From contig NZ_AYWX01000001.1 in assembly GCF_000502875.1 (NCBI RefSeq), positions 665,672 through 729,671 of the forward strand: 64,000 nucleotides of DNA, read 5' to 3'. The notes beneath the pieces were generated by a model, which had not been told where the DNA came from, did not search any database, and saw nothing but the letters and a program-made list of their open reading frames with translations. Below are positions 1 to 8,998 of this stretch, piece by piece (the stretch's first letter is position 1; the number at the start of each line of letters is the position of its first letter). The position numbers and the translations under genes were made by a program. This DNA is from Mesorhizobium sp. L2C084A000 (lineage in GTDB: Bacteria; Pseudomonadota; Alphaproteobacteria; Rhizobiales; Rhizobiaceae).

Positions 1-45
1 AGCGCGGCGAAAACAGTTTTCTGACCGATGCCGACGTATTTTCGG

Positions 46-837
46 TCATGCCGAGAACCCGAGAATCTCGAGGATGTGCTGGCGTTGGGCTACGATGCGC
101 GGATCGTCACGCCGCCGGGGGTAGGGCAGATCGACCGCGACCTCGGCCTTGATGCGTGCCGGGCGCTCGGTCAGCACGATGACGCGCCCGGACAACAGCA
201 GCGCCTCTTCGACATCGTGGGTGACCAGAATGACCGTGTATTCGGCCTGCCGCCAGAGCGCCAAAAGCTCCTCCTGCATGGTCAGCCGGGTGAGTGAGTC
301 CAGCCGGCCCAGCGGCTCATCGAGCAACAGCAGGCGCGGGTCGTTGATCAGGGCACGCGCCAGCGCGGCGCGTTGCGCCATGCCGCCGGACAGCTGGTGC
401 GGAAAGGCGGAGGCGAAAGCCTCGAGCTTGACCAGGCGAAGCGCACCATCGATCCGCTTCTGACTGCCAGGCAGGACGCCGCGCGCTTCCGGCCCGATGG
501 CGACATTGTCGCGAACGGTCCGCCACGGAAACAGCGTCGGGTCCTGAAACACCAGGACGCGCGACGGATCCGGTCTGGCGACGATTGTCCCGTTTGCCAG
601 CACCTCACCGCTGCTTGGCCGTTCCAGCCCTGCCGCCAGCCGCAGCAGGGTCGACTTGCCGCAGCCGGACGGACCGAGCAGCGCCACGAACTCGCCTGGC
701 GCCACGGCCAGGTCGATCTGGCGCAGCACCGGCAAGGGTTGCCCATCCAGATCGTACTGATGCGAGACGCCGTGAAAGTCGACGGAAAGACCGGCAGAGT
801 TATCGACCGCGACGCGAGTGGTGCCGAAGGCTACCAT
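46..837 (-). CDS. ABC transporter ATP-binding protein (SsuB/TauB type)
   Basis: This is the cytoplasmic ATPase that powers the importer made with the two genes upstream. It is 263 aa. The Walker A GPSGCGKS lies at about 55-62, the signature LSGGMAQR at about 149-156, and the Walker B LLLLDEP at about 169-175, followed by the switch VTHDVEEAL. The FPWRTVRDNV segment after the Q-loop is usual in the nitrate/sulfonate/taurine group. I chose the ATG at 837 because it overlaps the end of the permease gene by 7 bases; the open frame runs further upstream, but there it only shadows the permease. It is the last gene of a five-gene minus-strand run beginning at 5346. The family also serves thiamine-precursor or nitrate uptake, so the substrate is inferred from context. 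Confidence 0.93.
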   Translation of the reverse strand: MVAFGTTRVAVDNSAGLSVDFHGVSHQYDLDGQPLPVLRQIDLAVAPGEFVALLGPSGCGKSTLLRLAAGLERPSSGEVLANGTIVARPDPSRVLVFQDPTLFPWRTVRDNVAIGPEARGVLPGSQKRIDGALRLVKLEAFASAFPHQLSGGMAQRAALARALINDPRLLLLDEPLGRLDSLTRLTMQEELLALWRQAEYTVILVTHDVEEALLLSGRVIVLTERPARIKAEVAVDLPYPRRRDDPRIVAQRQHILEILGFSA

Positions 838-1835
838 TGTACGACACCCTTCTGCCAACCGAGCAGCCGGTCGCGCGCGACGAACAGCAGCTTGACCAGA
901 CCCGAGCAGAGCAATGCCATGACGATCAGCATCGCGTAGACGTTGGCGTAGGCCGAATAGGCCGTCTGGAACTGCAGATACCAGCCCAGACCGTATTTCG
1001 CGCCGAGCATTTCGGCGACCACCAGCACGGCAAAGGAATAATACAGCCCCATGAACAGGCCGACGAAGACATGCGGCAGAGCGGCCGGTATCGCCACGCG
1101 AAGAACCAGATAGCGGCTGCTGGCGCCAAGCGTACGCGCCACGTCGTAGAAGGAGCGGTTGACCGAGTTGACGCCCGACGCGGTCAGGATCGCGACCGGT
1201 ATGCCGGATGCAAGCGCGACCAGGAACAGGCTCGCCTGGAACGTCGTGGGGAACAGGAAGAAGGTTGCCGGGATCCAGGCGCTCGCCGGCACGGGGCCGA
1301 TCAGCTTCAGCACCGGCATGCCCCAATAGGCGAAGTTTTTGGACCAGCCTAGCGCCACGCCGCCGATGAAGCCGACAATGATGCCGCTGAAGAAGCCGAT
1401 GGTCCACAGCCGCGCGGTGTAAGCGATGCAGATGAGGATGCGTTGCCAGTCGACGATATAGACATGCAGGAGGCCGTGCGGCGGCGTGAAGAATGGTTTC
1501 GGCATCCAGCCGAGCTTGGCGGTGATCAACTCCCAGACCGCGAACCAAAGGCCCAGCACAATCAGCCATGGACCGTAGTGCATCAGCCCGCGGCCAAATC
1601 TGCCAAGCTTTTCGACGCTGAATGCAAGACCGGCCAGGATCATCGCTCCGGCGACCAGCAGGGCGACGAAGACATCGCGGCTACCCCACGGAACGACATC
1701 GGGGAAGGCAATCGTGACAATGGCAGCGAGCAGCCAAGCCGAGGCGGCATAGAGCCCGTGCTTCCACACCGGCCCGGCAGAAGCGGAAGAAACACTCTTT
1801 TCGCCTGCGTCCTCGTCGATCGCTGCGCTCATCAC
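831..1835 (-). CDS. ABC transporter permease (SsuC/TauC type)
   Basis: Inner-membrane subunit of the importer, 334 aa with about seven to eight hydrophobic segments. The C-terminal half holds the binding-protein-dependent transport core, including the EAA-like stretch DVARTLGASSRYLVLRVAIP that contacts the ATPase. The N-terminal 80 residues add extra membrane segments, so it is longer than a typical 250-270 aa SsuC. The start is GTG at 1835 or ATG at 1832; both lie only a few bases after the binding-protein stop codon. It overlaps the ATPase gene by 7 bases, consistent with translational coupling. Confidence 0.92.
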   Translation of the reverse strand: MMSAAIDEDAGEKSVSSASAGPVWKHGLYAASAWLLAAIVTIAFPDVVPWGSRDVFVALLVAGAMILAGLAFSVEKLGRFGRGLMHYGPWLIVLGLWFAVWELITAKLGWMPKPFFTPPHGLLHVYIVDWQRILICIAYTARLWTIGFFSGIIVGFIGGVALGWSKNFAYWGMPVLKLIGPVPASAWIPATFFLFPTTFQASLFLVALASGIPVAILTASGVNSVNRSFYDVARTLGASSRYLVLRVAIPAALPHVFVGLFMGLYYSFAVLVVAEMLGAKYGLGWYLQFQTAYSAYANVYAMLIVMALLCSGLVKLLFVARDRLLGWQKGVVQW

Positions 1836-1843
1836 CGCAACCG

Positions 1844-2878
1844 TCAGGCCAGAATGTCGACCGTCACCCGCTGCGCGAGTTCCGCCGGGTCGGTGGTGGG
1901 ATCGAGCACCTTGATCAGCGACAGATCAGCGGCCGCATGCTTCACCTGATCCTGCAGATCCTTGCCGACCGGATGGTTGTGCAACACCCATGACGCAATC
2001 TCGTCGCGGATATCTTCAAAGGGGAAACCCGGGTTGAGATTGTCGACGAACCACTTTGCCACCTCATCTGGATGCGCCGCGGCATATTCGTGGATCTCGA
2101 TGTCGGCCTCGGCCAACCGCCGGATGGCATCCTTGTTGGCATCCAGGAAAGCCGAATTGACGCCAAGCACACAGCAGACTGCACCTTCGAACGAGCCGGT
2201 TTGCGTGTTGGCGACTTCCACAAGGTCGAACTTCTTCTTGTGGGAATAGGCCCACGGATCGAGATGCGCCAGCGCATCGGCCTGACCCTTGCCAACCGTT
2301 TCGCCGACCAGATCGAACGGCACGTTGAGCCAGTTCACATCATTTTCGGGATCGAGGCCTGCCTTGGCCAGCGCAACCTGGAAGGAGTGCTTTGGCGGGC
2401 TGGCGACGTCATAGGAGACGATGGTCTTGCCCTTCAGACCTTCGAGCGTGGTGACGCCGGAGGCCTCGGACGCCAGCAGCCTTGTACAGCCGCCATGTGA
2501 GCCGACGAACAGCTTGACGTCCAGCCCCTGCTCCAGCGGCTTGACCCAGTCATAGAGCAAGCCGGCGCCGGCATCCGTCTTGTTGGTGGCGATCGACTGG
2601 ATCAGCGTCTGGCCGCTGGCACCTTGATAGTAGAGTTCGATGTCGAGATCATGCCTGGCATAGATGCCCTTCGAAAGGGCGAAGGCGATCGGCGAATGGC
2701 AGGCCGCGAACTCGGTCCATGACAACCGCACCTTGGTCGCATTGCCGGCTATGGCGTAGCTGGTCGGCCTGGCGAGCAGGGCCACAGCCGCGGCGCCAAC
2801 ACCGAGTGTGCCGGCGGCGCGCAACACGCCGCGCCGCGAGATCTTCGATGTTGCCCCGATTTTCCTGCTGGAAGTCAT
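1844..2878 (-). CDS. ABC transporter substrate-binding protein (SsuA/NMT1-like, Tat signal)
   Basis: Periplasmic binding protein of the importer, 344 aa. The N-terminus carries a twin-arginine signal (ISRRGVLRAAG, then a hydrophobic alanine-rich stretch to about residue 43), so it is probably exported folded by the Tat system. The mature part has the SsuA/TauA/NMT1 pattern, with a WTEFAACHSPIAFALSKGIY start and a GQADALAHLDPWA segment in the second lobe. A strong ribosome site (AGGAGG) sits about 8 bases before the ATG at 2878. It leads the importer genes and follows an O-acetylhomoserine sulfhydrylase, which favours an organosulfur ligand. The ligand is inferred, not read from the sequence. 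Confidence 0.9.
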   Translation of the reverse strand: MTSSRKIGATSKISRRGVLRAAGTLGVGAAAVALLARPTSYAIAGNATKVRLSWTEFAACHSPIAFALSKGIYARHDLDIELYYQGASGQTLIQSIATNKTDAGAGLLYDWVKPLEQGLDVKLFVGSHGGCTRLLASEASGVTTLEGLKGKTIVSYDVASPPKHSFQVALAKAGLDPENDVNWLNVPFDLVGETVGKGQADALAHLDPWAYSHKKKFDLVEVANTQTGSFEGAVCCVLGVNSAFLDANKDAIRRLAEADIEIHEYAAAHPDEVAKWFVDNLNPGFPFEDIRDEIASWVLHNHPVGKDLQDQVKHAAADLSLIKVLDPTTDPAELAQRVTVDILA

Positions 2879-2938
2879 TGTACCCTCCTGTGACCGGATC
2901 GATGTGGAGCCGACGATTTGTTCGCCAGCAGAAATGCC

Positions 2939-4264
2939 TCAGGCGGCCTTCAATTCGCGATCGCCGACGGCCTGATCGAGCGCCTGTTCAAGATCGCGAA
3001 TGATGTCGTCAGGATGCTCGATGCCGACGGAAAGCCTGACATAACCGGGCGTCACGCCGGTCGCGAGCTGCTCTTCCGGCGAAAGCTGCGAGTGGGTCGT
3101 GGTCGATGGATGGATAGCCAGCGAGCGCGCATCGCCGATGTTGGCGACGTGATAGAGCAGCTTCAACCCGTTGATGAAGGAACGTCCAGCCTCGCGGCCA
3201 TCCTTGAGTTCGAACCCGACCAGCGCGCCGTAGCTGCCCTGACGGAAATAGGCGTCGGCCCGGCGCTTGCTCTCGCCGCTTTGGTAGCGTGGGAAGATGA
3301 CGTTGCTTACCTTTGGATGACCGCGCAGAAACTCCGCCACCTTGATGGCGTTCTCATTGTGTTGACGGAGGCGCAAGGGCAGCGTCTCCAGGCCCTGCAG
3401 CAGCTGGAAGGCATTGAACGGGCTGATCGCGGCACCGACGTCGCGCAGAAGCACGGTGCGGATGCGCAGTACATACGCCACCGGTCCAAGCGCTTTGGCC
3501 GCCTCGACCCAAACCTTGCCGTGATAGCTTGGATCGGGCTGGTTCAGCGTCGGGAAGCGTTCGGCATGGTCTTCCCATGGGAAGTTGCCGCCATCGATGA
3601 CGATGCCGCCGATCGAGGTTCCGTGGCCGCCAATGTATTTCGTCGCCGAATAGACCACGACAGCCGCGCCATGGTCGAACGGCCTGATGCTCAGCGGTGC
3701 CGCGGTGTTGTCGACGATCAACGGCACGCCGAGCGACCGGCCGATGTCAGCGACTTCCTTGATCGGGAAGACTTGCAGCTTCGGATTGGGCAGCGATTCC
3801 GCATAGTAGGCGCGTGTCCGCGCATCGGTGGCACGGCGGAAATTCTCAGGGTCGGACGGATCGACGAACCGTACTTCCACCCCCAGGTGCTTCAGGGTCG
3901 CGGCAAAAAGGGCCCAGGTGCCGCCATAGAGATCGGTGGCGGAGACGATGTTGTCGCCGGCGCCGGCAAGGTTCAGCACCGAATAGGCTGAAGCCGCCTG
4001 GCCGGAGGACACAAGAAGGGCAGCAGCACCCCCTTCCAGCGCCGCGATGCGGGTCTCCAGCGCATCCTGCGTCGGGTTCGAGACGCGCGTGTAGATATGG
4101 CCGATCTCATCGAGGGCGAACAGCCGGTCGGCATGGCCGGTGTCCTGGAACTGGTAAGACGTGGTCTGGTAAATAGGTACGGCAACGGCGCCGGTGGCGG
4201 GATCGGCGCGCCAGGAGCCGCCGTGAAGGGCAAGGGTCTCGGGAGAAAGATTTTCCAGGGTCAT
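2939..4264 (-). CDS. O-acetylhomoserine sulfhydrylase (Cys/Met metabolism PLP enzyme)
   Basis: PLP-dependent enzyme of the MetY type, 441 aa, close to the family length of 425-440. It joins sulfide to O-acetylhomoserine to give homocysteine (or to O-acetylserine). Visible marks are the YTRVSNPTQ phosphate-binding region near 58-66, SSGQAASAY near 86-94, VDNTAAP near 184-190, and the Schiff-base lysine K209 in YSATKYIGGHG. A -Cys/Met beta- or gamma-lyase role is possible, but MetY-like length and motifs fit better. Its place between an oxygenase and a sulfonate-type importer suggests it captures sulfide derived from scavenged organosulfur. Confidence 0.93.
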   Translation of the reverse strand: MTLENLSPETLALHGGSWRADPATGAVAVPIYQTTSYQFQDTGHADRLFALDEIGHIYTRVSNPTQDALETRIAALEGGAAALLVSSGQAASAYSVLNLAGAGDNIVSATDLYGGTWALFAATLKHLGVEVRFVDPSDPENFRRATDARTRAYYAESLPNPKLQVFPIKEVADIGRSLGVPLIVDNTAAPLSIRPFDHGAAVVVYSATKYIGGHGTSIGGIVIDGGNFPWEDHAERFPTLNQPDPSYHGKVWVEAAKALGPVAYVLRIRTVLLRDVGAAISPFNAFQLLQGLETLPLRLRQHNENAIKVAEFLRGHPKVSNVIFPRYQSGESKRRADAYFRQGSYGALVGFELKDGREAGRSFINGLKLLYHVANIGDARSLAIHPSTTTHSQLSPEEQLATGVTPGYVRLSVGIEHPDDIIRDLEQALDQAVGDRELKAA

Positions 4265-4293
4265 TTATCGTTCCTTCCTGATGGTTGTGGCGG

Positions 4294-5346
4294 TCAAGCG
4301 ACCGGGACAGCTTCGGCGCGTGCCTGGACGGCCAGCAGATCGGCGTGATGGCGCCGCGCGACGTCGGGATGCGAACGCAACCGGCTCTTCAGCGCGTTTT
4401 GCCCGGAATTGCGGTAGAGCGGATTCTGCGGATCGCGGGTGACCCCGTTCGCCTGCGCCTTCAGGTGCGGCGCCAAATCCAGGAGCGGAATCTCGGCATC
4501 GAACGGAGCGCCGAGGAAGAAGGCGACCGACAGCCGGTCGGTGCCGGCTGGCGGCGTTACGACCCGGTGCACGGTGGCCTTCAGGTAGCCATCGGTCGCC
4601 ATTTCCAGCAGTTCGCCGATGTTGACGACAAAGGTGCCGGCGCGCGGCTCGGCGTCAATCCAATCGCCATCGGCGCTTTCGACCTGCAGCCCCTTCTGCC
4701 TTTCCTGCAGCAGGAGCGTCAGGAAGCCGCTGTCCTTGTGCGCACCGACGCCTTGCTCGCTTTCGGTCGCGTCACGGCCGGGATAGCGGATGATCTTGAT
4801 GAGGTGGTTCGGCGTGCCGGCATAGATGGCTTCGAAAGCACCCTCATCCTGCTCCAGGACAATGGCAAAGGCTTTCAGCAGGCGCGTCGAAAGATCGGTG
4901 AGGCGATCCTGCCACTCCAGCAGAAGCGGCTTCAGCTCGGGCAAGGCGGTCGGCCATTGGTTTGGTCCCTGCAGGCGCGTCCAGGCCGGCAACGAGGCAT
5001 TGCGCGGCAGCGCCGGTGCCTCCGAGCCGATGTCGACCTGCTCGCGCCAGTCCCTCTGGCCTTTCGTCAGTTCCTGTCCAATCCGGTTGTAGCCGCGGAA
5101 ATGCGGCGAGTTGACCATCTCTATCTGGAGCTTGTCCTTGTCCGGCAAGGCAAAGAAACGTCGTGACGTGCCAAGCACATCGTCAATCAGCGATTGTGCG
5201 ATGCCATGTCCGGTCAGGTAAAAAAAGCCAACATCCCGTGCAGCGCGCCGCAGTCCCTCGATGAATTCTTTGCGAGATGCCGGATCGGCTTCATAGCGGG
5301 AAAAATCCAGCACCGGAATCGTTTGTTTACCAGCAGAACTGCTCAT
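4294..5346 (-). CDS. 2-oxoglutarate/Fe(II)-dependent oxygenase (isopenicillin N synthase-like)
   Basis: Non-haem iron oxygenase of 350 aa with the usual two-part layout: an N-terminal DIOX_N region (FFYLTGHGI near 41-49) and a C-terminal 2OG-FeII core. The iron ligands are H203 and D205 (GAHKDSGF) and H260 (ATVHRVV), and R271 (DRLSVAFF) should bind 2-oxoglutarate. The ATG at 5346 is preferred because AGAGG lies 7 bases upstream; the open frame continues upstream but that part resembles no protein. Members oxidise many small molecules; its position as first gene of a sulfur operon suggests an oxygenolytic C-S or related step. The substrate is unknown. Confidence 0.88.
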   Translation of the reverse strand: MSSSAGKQTIPVLDFSRYEADPASRKEFIEGLRRAARDVGFFYLTGHGIAQSLIDDVLGTSRRFFALPDKDKLQIEMVNSPHFRGYNRIGQELTKGQRDWREQVDIGSEAPALPRNASLPAWTRLQGPNQWPTALPELKPLLLEWQDRLTDLSTRLLKAFAIVLEQDEGAFEAIYAGTPNHLIKIIRYPGRDATESEQGVGAHKDSGFLTLLLQERQKGLQVESADGDWIDAEPRAGTFVVNIGELLEMATDGYLKATVHRVVTPPAGTDRLSVAFFLGAPFDAEIPLLDLAPHLKAQANGVTRDPQNPLYRNSGQNALKSRLRSHPDVARRHHADLLAVQARAEAVPVA

Positions 5347-5521
5347 TTCGACCTCTTGTTTGGTGATCGAAGCGTCGCACCGCAGGCGATGGAAACAAAG
5401 AAAACGCCATCCCTTTCGGTGGCAGGTGGGGAAATTCCAGTATCGCTCGGGCAAGACGGACAGCGCGTTTTTGTTAATTCTACAAGATTGGTAGATTTGC
5501 CCTGCGACCGGTATCACGCCT
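5347..5521. promoter_or_regulatory. Upstream region of the oxygenase-sulfhydrylase-transporter operon
   Basis: A 175-base gap between two minus-strand units. It holds a 17-bp inverted repeat, TCTAC-N7-GTAGA, at 5479-5495. On the minus strand the right part of this repeat gives TAGAAT, a plausible -10 element reading toward the oxygenase gene. I see no clear -35 element. A regulator bound here could control the sulfur operon; this is inference. Confidence 0.45.
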
Positions 5522-7159
5522 CTATTCCGCGGCGGCCCGGTCGATCTGGCTGCGGCTCCGCTCCCAGGACAGGCCTGGGACCGCCGCCAGCAGCGCACGC
5601 GCATAGTCGGATCCGGGACGTGTCAAAACCTGTTCGGCGGGACCGTCCTCGACGATCTTGCCGCTCTGCATGACGACGATGCGGTCGGCGATCGCCGAGG
5701 CGACACGAAGATCGTGCGTGATGAACAGCATCGACAGGCCAAGATCGCGTTTGATTTCCGCCAGAAGGTCGAGAATCTGCGCCTGTATCGAGACATCCAA
5801 GGCCGAGACCGGCTCGTCGGCGACGAGCAGGTCGGGCTCAAGCATGAGTGCTCGCGCCAGGCCAATACGCTGCCTTTGGCCGCCTGAAAAGGCATGCGGG
5901 AAACGATCGGCCGCACCGGGGTCAAGTCCGACGCGGACAAGGAGGCGGGACATGCTCTCCTCCGCCCTCTCGCGTGAAAGGCCGTTGACTATGGCGGCTT
6001 CGGTAAGGATGCGGCGGACGCGATGGCGCGGATTGAGGGAGGCGAACGGATCCTGAAACACCATCTGGATACGCGGACGTAAAGTGCGCTCCCGTGTCGT
6101 GCCGGCGAGATCGCCACCTTCGAAGCTCAGGCTGCCTTCATCCCAGTCGGCCAGTCCGACGACGCATTTGCCGAGCGTCGTCTTGCCCGAACCGGATTCA
6201 CCGACGAGGGCCACCGTCTCGCCGCGCCCAATCGTCAAATTGACACCGTCCAGCGCCTTGGTGGCGGAGGCCTGTCGCCGCCAAGGCGCGCGGCGATCAC
6301 GATAGGCCTTGCTCAGCCCGCGGACAACGAGAAACGGATCCCCTGCGTCCCGTCTTTGAATTGCACTGGTATGAAGAACCGGAACGGCTTCGATCAGGCG
6401 GCGTGTGTAGGGCTGCGATGGCGCTTCGAGGACGTCGTCTGCTCTGCCGCTCTCAATCACCCGGCCCTCCTTCATCACCACGACGCGATCGGCGATATCG
6501 GCGACCACGCCGATATCATGGGTGATGAACAGAACGGCGAGGCCGAGCCTTTCGCGGATTTCAAGGATCAGCCGCAGGATTTCCGCTTGCGTCGTGACGT
6601 CGAGCGCGGTGGTGGGTTCATCGGCGATCAGCAGGTCCGGATCATTGGCGATCGCCATGGCGATCATCACCCGTTGCCGCTGTCCGCCCGAGAGTTGGTG
6701 CGGGTAGCGGTGAATGATCGTCTCGGGATCCGGAAGCCTGGTTGCCCGCGCCAGTTCCAGCACGCGAGCGGTGCGCGCCTTGCGGTCGCCGTCATCATGC
6801 GCGGCGAGCGCTTCCTCGATCTGGCGGCCGATGGTCAGCACCGGATTGAGCGCGCTCATCGGTTCCTGGAAGATGAAGCCAATGCGCTTGCCGCGCAGCA
6901 GGCGGAACGAAGCCTCGCTGATCCCGGCAATGTCGCGGCCATCGAAACGGATCGCACCGGCGGCGATCCGGAGCTGCTTGGCAGGCAACAGGCCGGCAAT
7001 GGCCGCGGCCAATACCGATTTGCCGGACCCGGATTCGCCGACCAGGCAGAGCACTTCGCCACGATCGATACGCAACGACACGTCTTCGACGGCCAATGCT
7101 CGATCGGCGTGCTCCGGCAAGGCGATGGAGAGACCCGCGATCTCGACCAGAGCCGTCAT
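5522..7159 (-). CDS. Peptide-type ABC transporter, fused dual ATPase (DppD-DppF)
   Basis: Cytoplasmic ATPase of 545 aa made of two complete nucleotide-binding domains in one chain. Domain 1 has Walker A GESGSGKS at 41-48, signature LSGGQRQR at about 156-163 and LLIADEP; domain 2 has GESGSGKT at about 320-327 and FSGGQRQR at about 425. The oligopeptide C-terminal extension ([13 protein letters not shown]) follows domain 1. The ATG at 7159 overlaps the permease stop as ATGA. It is the last gene of a four-gene operon in the order binding protein, permease B, permease C, ATPase. The family carries peptides, nickel, glutathione or other solutes; the neighbouring sulfur genes make a sulfur-containing solute possible. 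Confidence 0.94.
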   Translation of the reverse strand: MTALVEIAGLSIALPEHADRALAVEDVSLRIDRGEVLCLVGESGSGKSVLAAAIAGLLPAKQLRIAAGAIRFDGRDIAGISEASFRLLRGKRIGFIFQEPMSALNPVLTIGRQIEEALAAHDDGDRKARTARVLELARATRLPDPETIIHRYPHQLSGGQRQRVMIAMAIANDPDLLIADEPTTALDVTTQAEILRLILEIRERLGLAVLFITHDIGVVADIADRVVVMKEGRVIESGRADDVLEAPSQPYTRRLIEAVPVLHTSAIQRRDAGDPFLVVRGLSKAYRDRRAPWRRQASATKALDGVNLTIGRGETVALVGESGSGKTTLGKCVVGLADWDEGSLSFEGGDLAGTTRERTLRPRIQMVFQDPFASLNPRHRVRRILTEAAIVNGLSRERAEESMSRLLVRVGLDPGAADRFPHAFSGGQRQRIGLARALMLEPDLLVADEPVSALDVSIQAQILDLLAEIKRDLGLSMLFITHDLRVASAIADRIVVMQSGKIVEDGPAEQVLTRPGSDYARALLAAVPGLSWERSRSQIDRAAAE

Positions 7160-7998
7160 GCGCGCCCACCGCGATTGCTGTTGCGAGGGTTGAGCCAATG
7201 GTTCAGGCCGTCGCCGACGAGGTTCAGGGAAAGAACGGTGAGGAAGATCGCCAGGCCCGGAATGGTCGACAGCCACCAGTTGACGCGAAAGGCGGTCCTG
7301 CCGGTGCCGAGCAGATAGCCCCAGGAGACGAACTCGCGATTGCCCAGACCAAGGAAGCTGATGCCCGATTCGATCAGGATGACGGTCGCCGTCATCAACG
7401 AAGCGGCAACGATCACGGGCGACAGCACGTTGGGAAGGATGTGCCCCCAGATGATCCGGGCAGTCGACAGCCCGCCAACCCGTGCCGCCCGCACGAAGTC
7501 CTGGTTGACGAGGCTCAGCACCTCGGCCCGGACCAGCCGGGCGATCTGCGGCCAGCTGACGATTGCGATGGCCAGGATGATCGAAGCCAGCGAAGGCGCG
7601 ACGATCGCAACGATGACGACCGTCAGCAGGAAGCTCGGGATGGTCTGGAAGAACTCGGTGAACCGCATGGCGACGTCGTCGACCCAGCCGCCGAAATAGC
7701 CGGCGACAGCACCTATCGCCGTGCCGAAGGCGACGGCGAGCAGCGTCACCGCCAGAGCGATCAGCAGCGTGACCTGCGCCCCGTGGGCGATGCCGGCCGC
7801 AAGATCACGGCCGAGCATGTCGGTGCCGAACAGATGACCCGGGCTGAAGGGCGGCAGGTTCGGGCGCGCAACCATGCGCCAGGGATCGCCCGGAAAGAGG
7901 ATACCGGCGAAGATCGCCATCAGGAGGATCGCGATCAGGATCAGCGCGCCGGCGACGGCGCCCGGATGCCTAAGGAACGGGGTTCGCGGCAAGGCCAT
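7156..7998 (-). CDS. Peptide-type ABC transporter permease (DppC family)
   Basis: Inner-membrane permease of 280 aa. An N-terminal transmembrane helix follows HPGAVAGALILIAILL, then the family's FGTDMLGRDLAAGIAHGAQ segment near 70-90, and the EAA loop (DFVRAARVGGLSTARIIWGHILPNV) that docks on the ATPase. The start ATG at 7998 lies 4 bases after the DppB stop; the longer open frame runs back into the dppB gene and is not used. It pairs with the permease upstream to form the membrane channel. Confidence 0.92.
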   Translation of the reverse strand: MALPRTPFLRHPGAVAGALILIAILLMAIFAGILFPGDPWRMVARPNLPPFSPGHLFGTDMLGRDLAAGIAHGAQVTLLIALAVTLLAVAFGTAIGAVAGYFGGWVDDVAMRFTEFFQTIPSFLLTVVIVAIVAPSLASIILAIAIVSWPQIARLVRAEVLSLVNQDFVRAARVGGLSTARIIWGHILPNVLSPVIVAASLMTATVILIESGISFLGLGNREFVSWGYLLGTGRTAFRVNWWLSTIPGLAIFLTVLSLNLVGDGLNHWLNPRNSNRGGRA

Positions 7999-8002
7999 CG
8001 CC

Positions 8003-8980
8003 TCAAGCTCCCATTTCGATGCGCGGATCGGCGGCAACGTAGAGAAAATCCGCGGCCAGGTTGATGACGACGACGATTGTCGAGGTGATGAAGAAGATCG
8101 CCAGCAAGAGGTTGTAGTCCCGCTGCATGAGGGCATCGAAGGCGAGACGCCCGACGCCCGGCCAGGCGAACACCGTCTCGATCAGGATCGACCCGCCAAT
8201 CAGTTGTCCGGCCTGCAAGGAGGCGAAGGTGATGATCGGCAGCAGCGCGTTCCTCAGCACATGCTGGCGCCAGATCAATCCCGGTTTCAGGCCCTTGGCC
8301 CTGGCGGTACGGACAAAATCGCGATCGAGCACGTCGAGCACCGAGGCGCGCGTCACGCGCATGTAGATGGCCATGTAGAACAGGCCGAGCGTCAGAGCCG
8401 GAAGAATGAGATGAACGGCGACATCCCCGACAAGCGAGAGATCCGACCCGCCCTCGCCCACCGTCTGCATGCCGTAGGACGGCAGCCAGTTCAGCCAGAC
8501 CGAAAACAGCAGGATCGCCATCAGGCCGGTCCAGAACAGCGGCATGGCAAAGAACATCACCGAAATGCCGGTCAGCACGGTGTCGAGCAGACTGCCGGCG
8601 TGCCGAGCGGCGATAGACCCGAGCGCAATGCCGGTCCCCAACGCAAAGCAAAAGGCGGTCAATGTCAGAAGCAGTGTGGCCGGCAGCCTTTCCGCGATGA
8701 TATCGACAACAGGACGCTGGTCGCGGTAGGATTGGCCGAAGTCGAGACGCGCCAGCGACTTGGTGTAGATCCACAATTGCTCGGGCACGGAGCGATCAAG
8801 CCCGAGATCGTGGCGCAGTTCCGCGACAAAGGCCGGGTCGGCCGCACCCTGGTCTCCGGCCAGGACGGATGCCGCATCTCCCGGTGCGAGGCGCAGCAGC
8901 ACGAAGTTGAGCACGATAACCCCAAACAGGATGAGAACCGCGCGGGCGGCCCGTCCCGTCAGGAAGCCAAGACGATCCAT
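8003..8980 (-). CDS. Peptide-type ABC transporter permease (DppB family)
   Basis: Inner-membrane permease of 325 aa with six predicted helices. The N-terminal helix (RAVLILFGVIVLNFVLLRLAPGD) and the conserved RLAPGDAA turn are characteristic of DppB. The EAA loop is DFVRTARAKGLKPGLIWRQHVLRNALLP, and the tail segment ETVFAWPGVGRLAFDALMQRD is typical. The gene starts 18 bases after the binding-protein stop and ends 4 bases before dppC, so all are likely on one transcript. Confidence 0.93.
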   Translation of the reverse strand: MDRLGFLTGRAARAVLILFGVIVLNFVLLRLAPGDAASVLAGDQGAADPAFVAELRHDLGLDRSVPEQLWIYTKSLARLDFGQSYRDQRPVVDIIAERLPATLLLTLTAFCFALGTGIALGSIAARHAGSLLDTVLTGISVMFFAMPLFWTGLMAILLFSVWLNWLPSYGMQTVGEGGSDLSLVGDVAVHLILPALTLGLFYMAIYMRVTRASVLDVLDRDFVRTARAKGLKPGLIWRQHVLRNALLPIITFASLQAGQLIGGSILIETVFAWPGVGRLAFDALMQRDYNLLLAIFFITSTIVVVINLAADFLYVAADPRIEMGA

Positions 8981-8998
8981 CCTACCCAGCCCCGCCAG

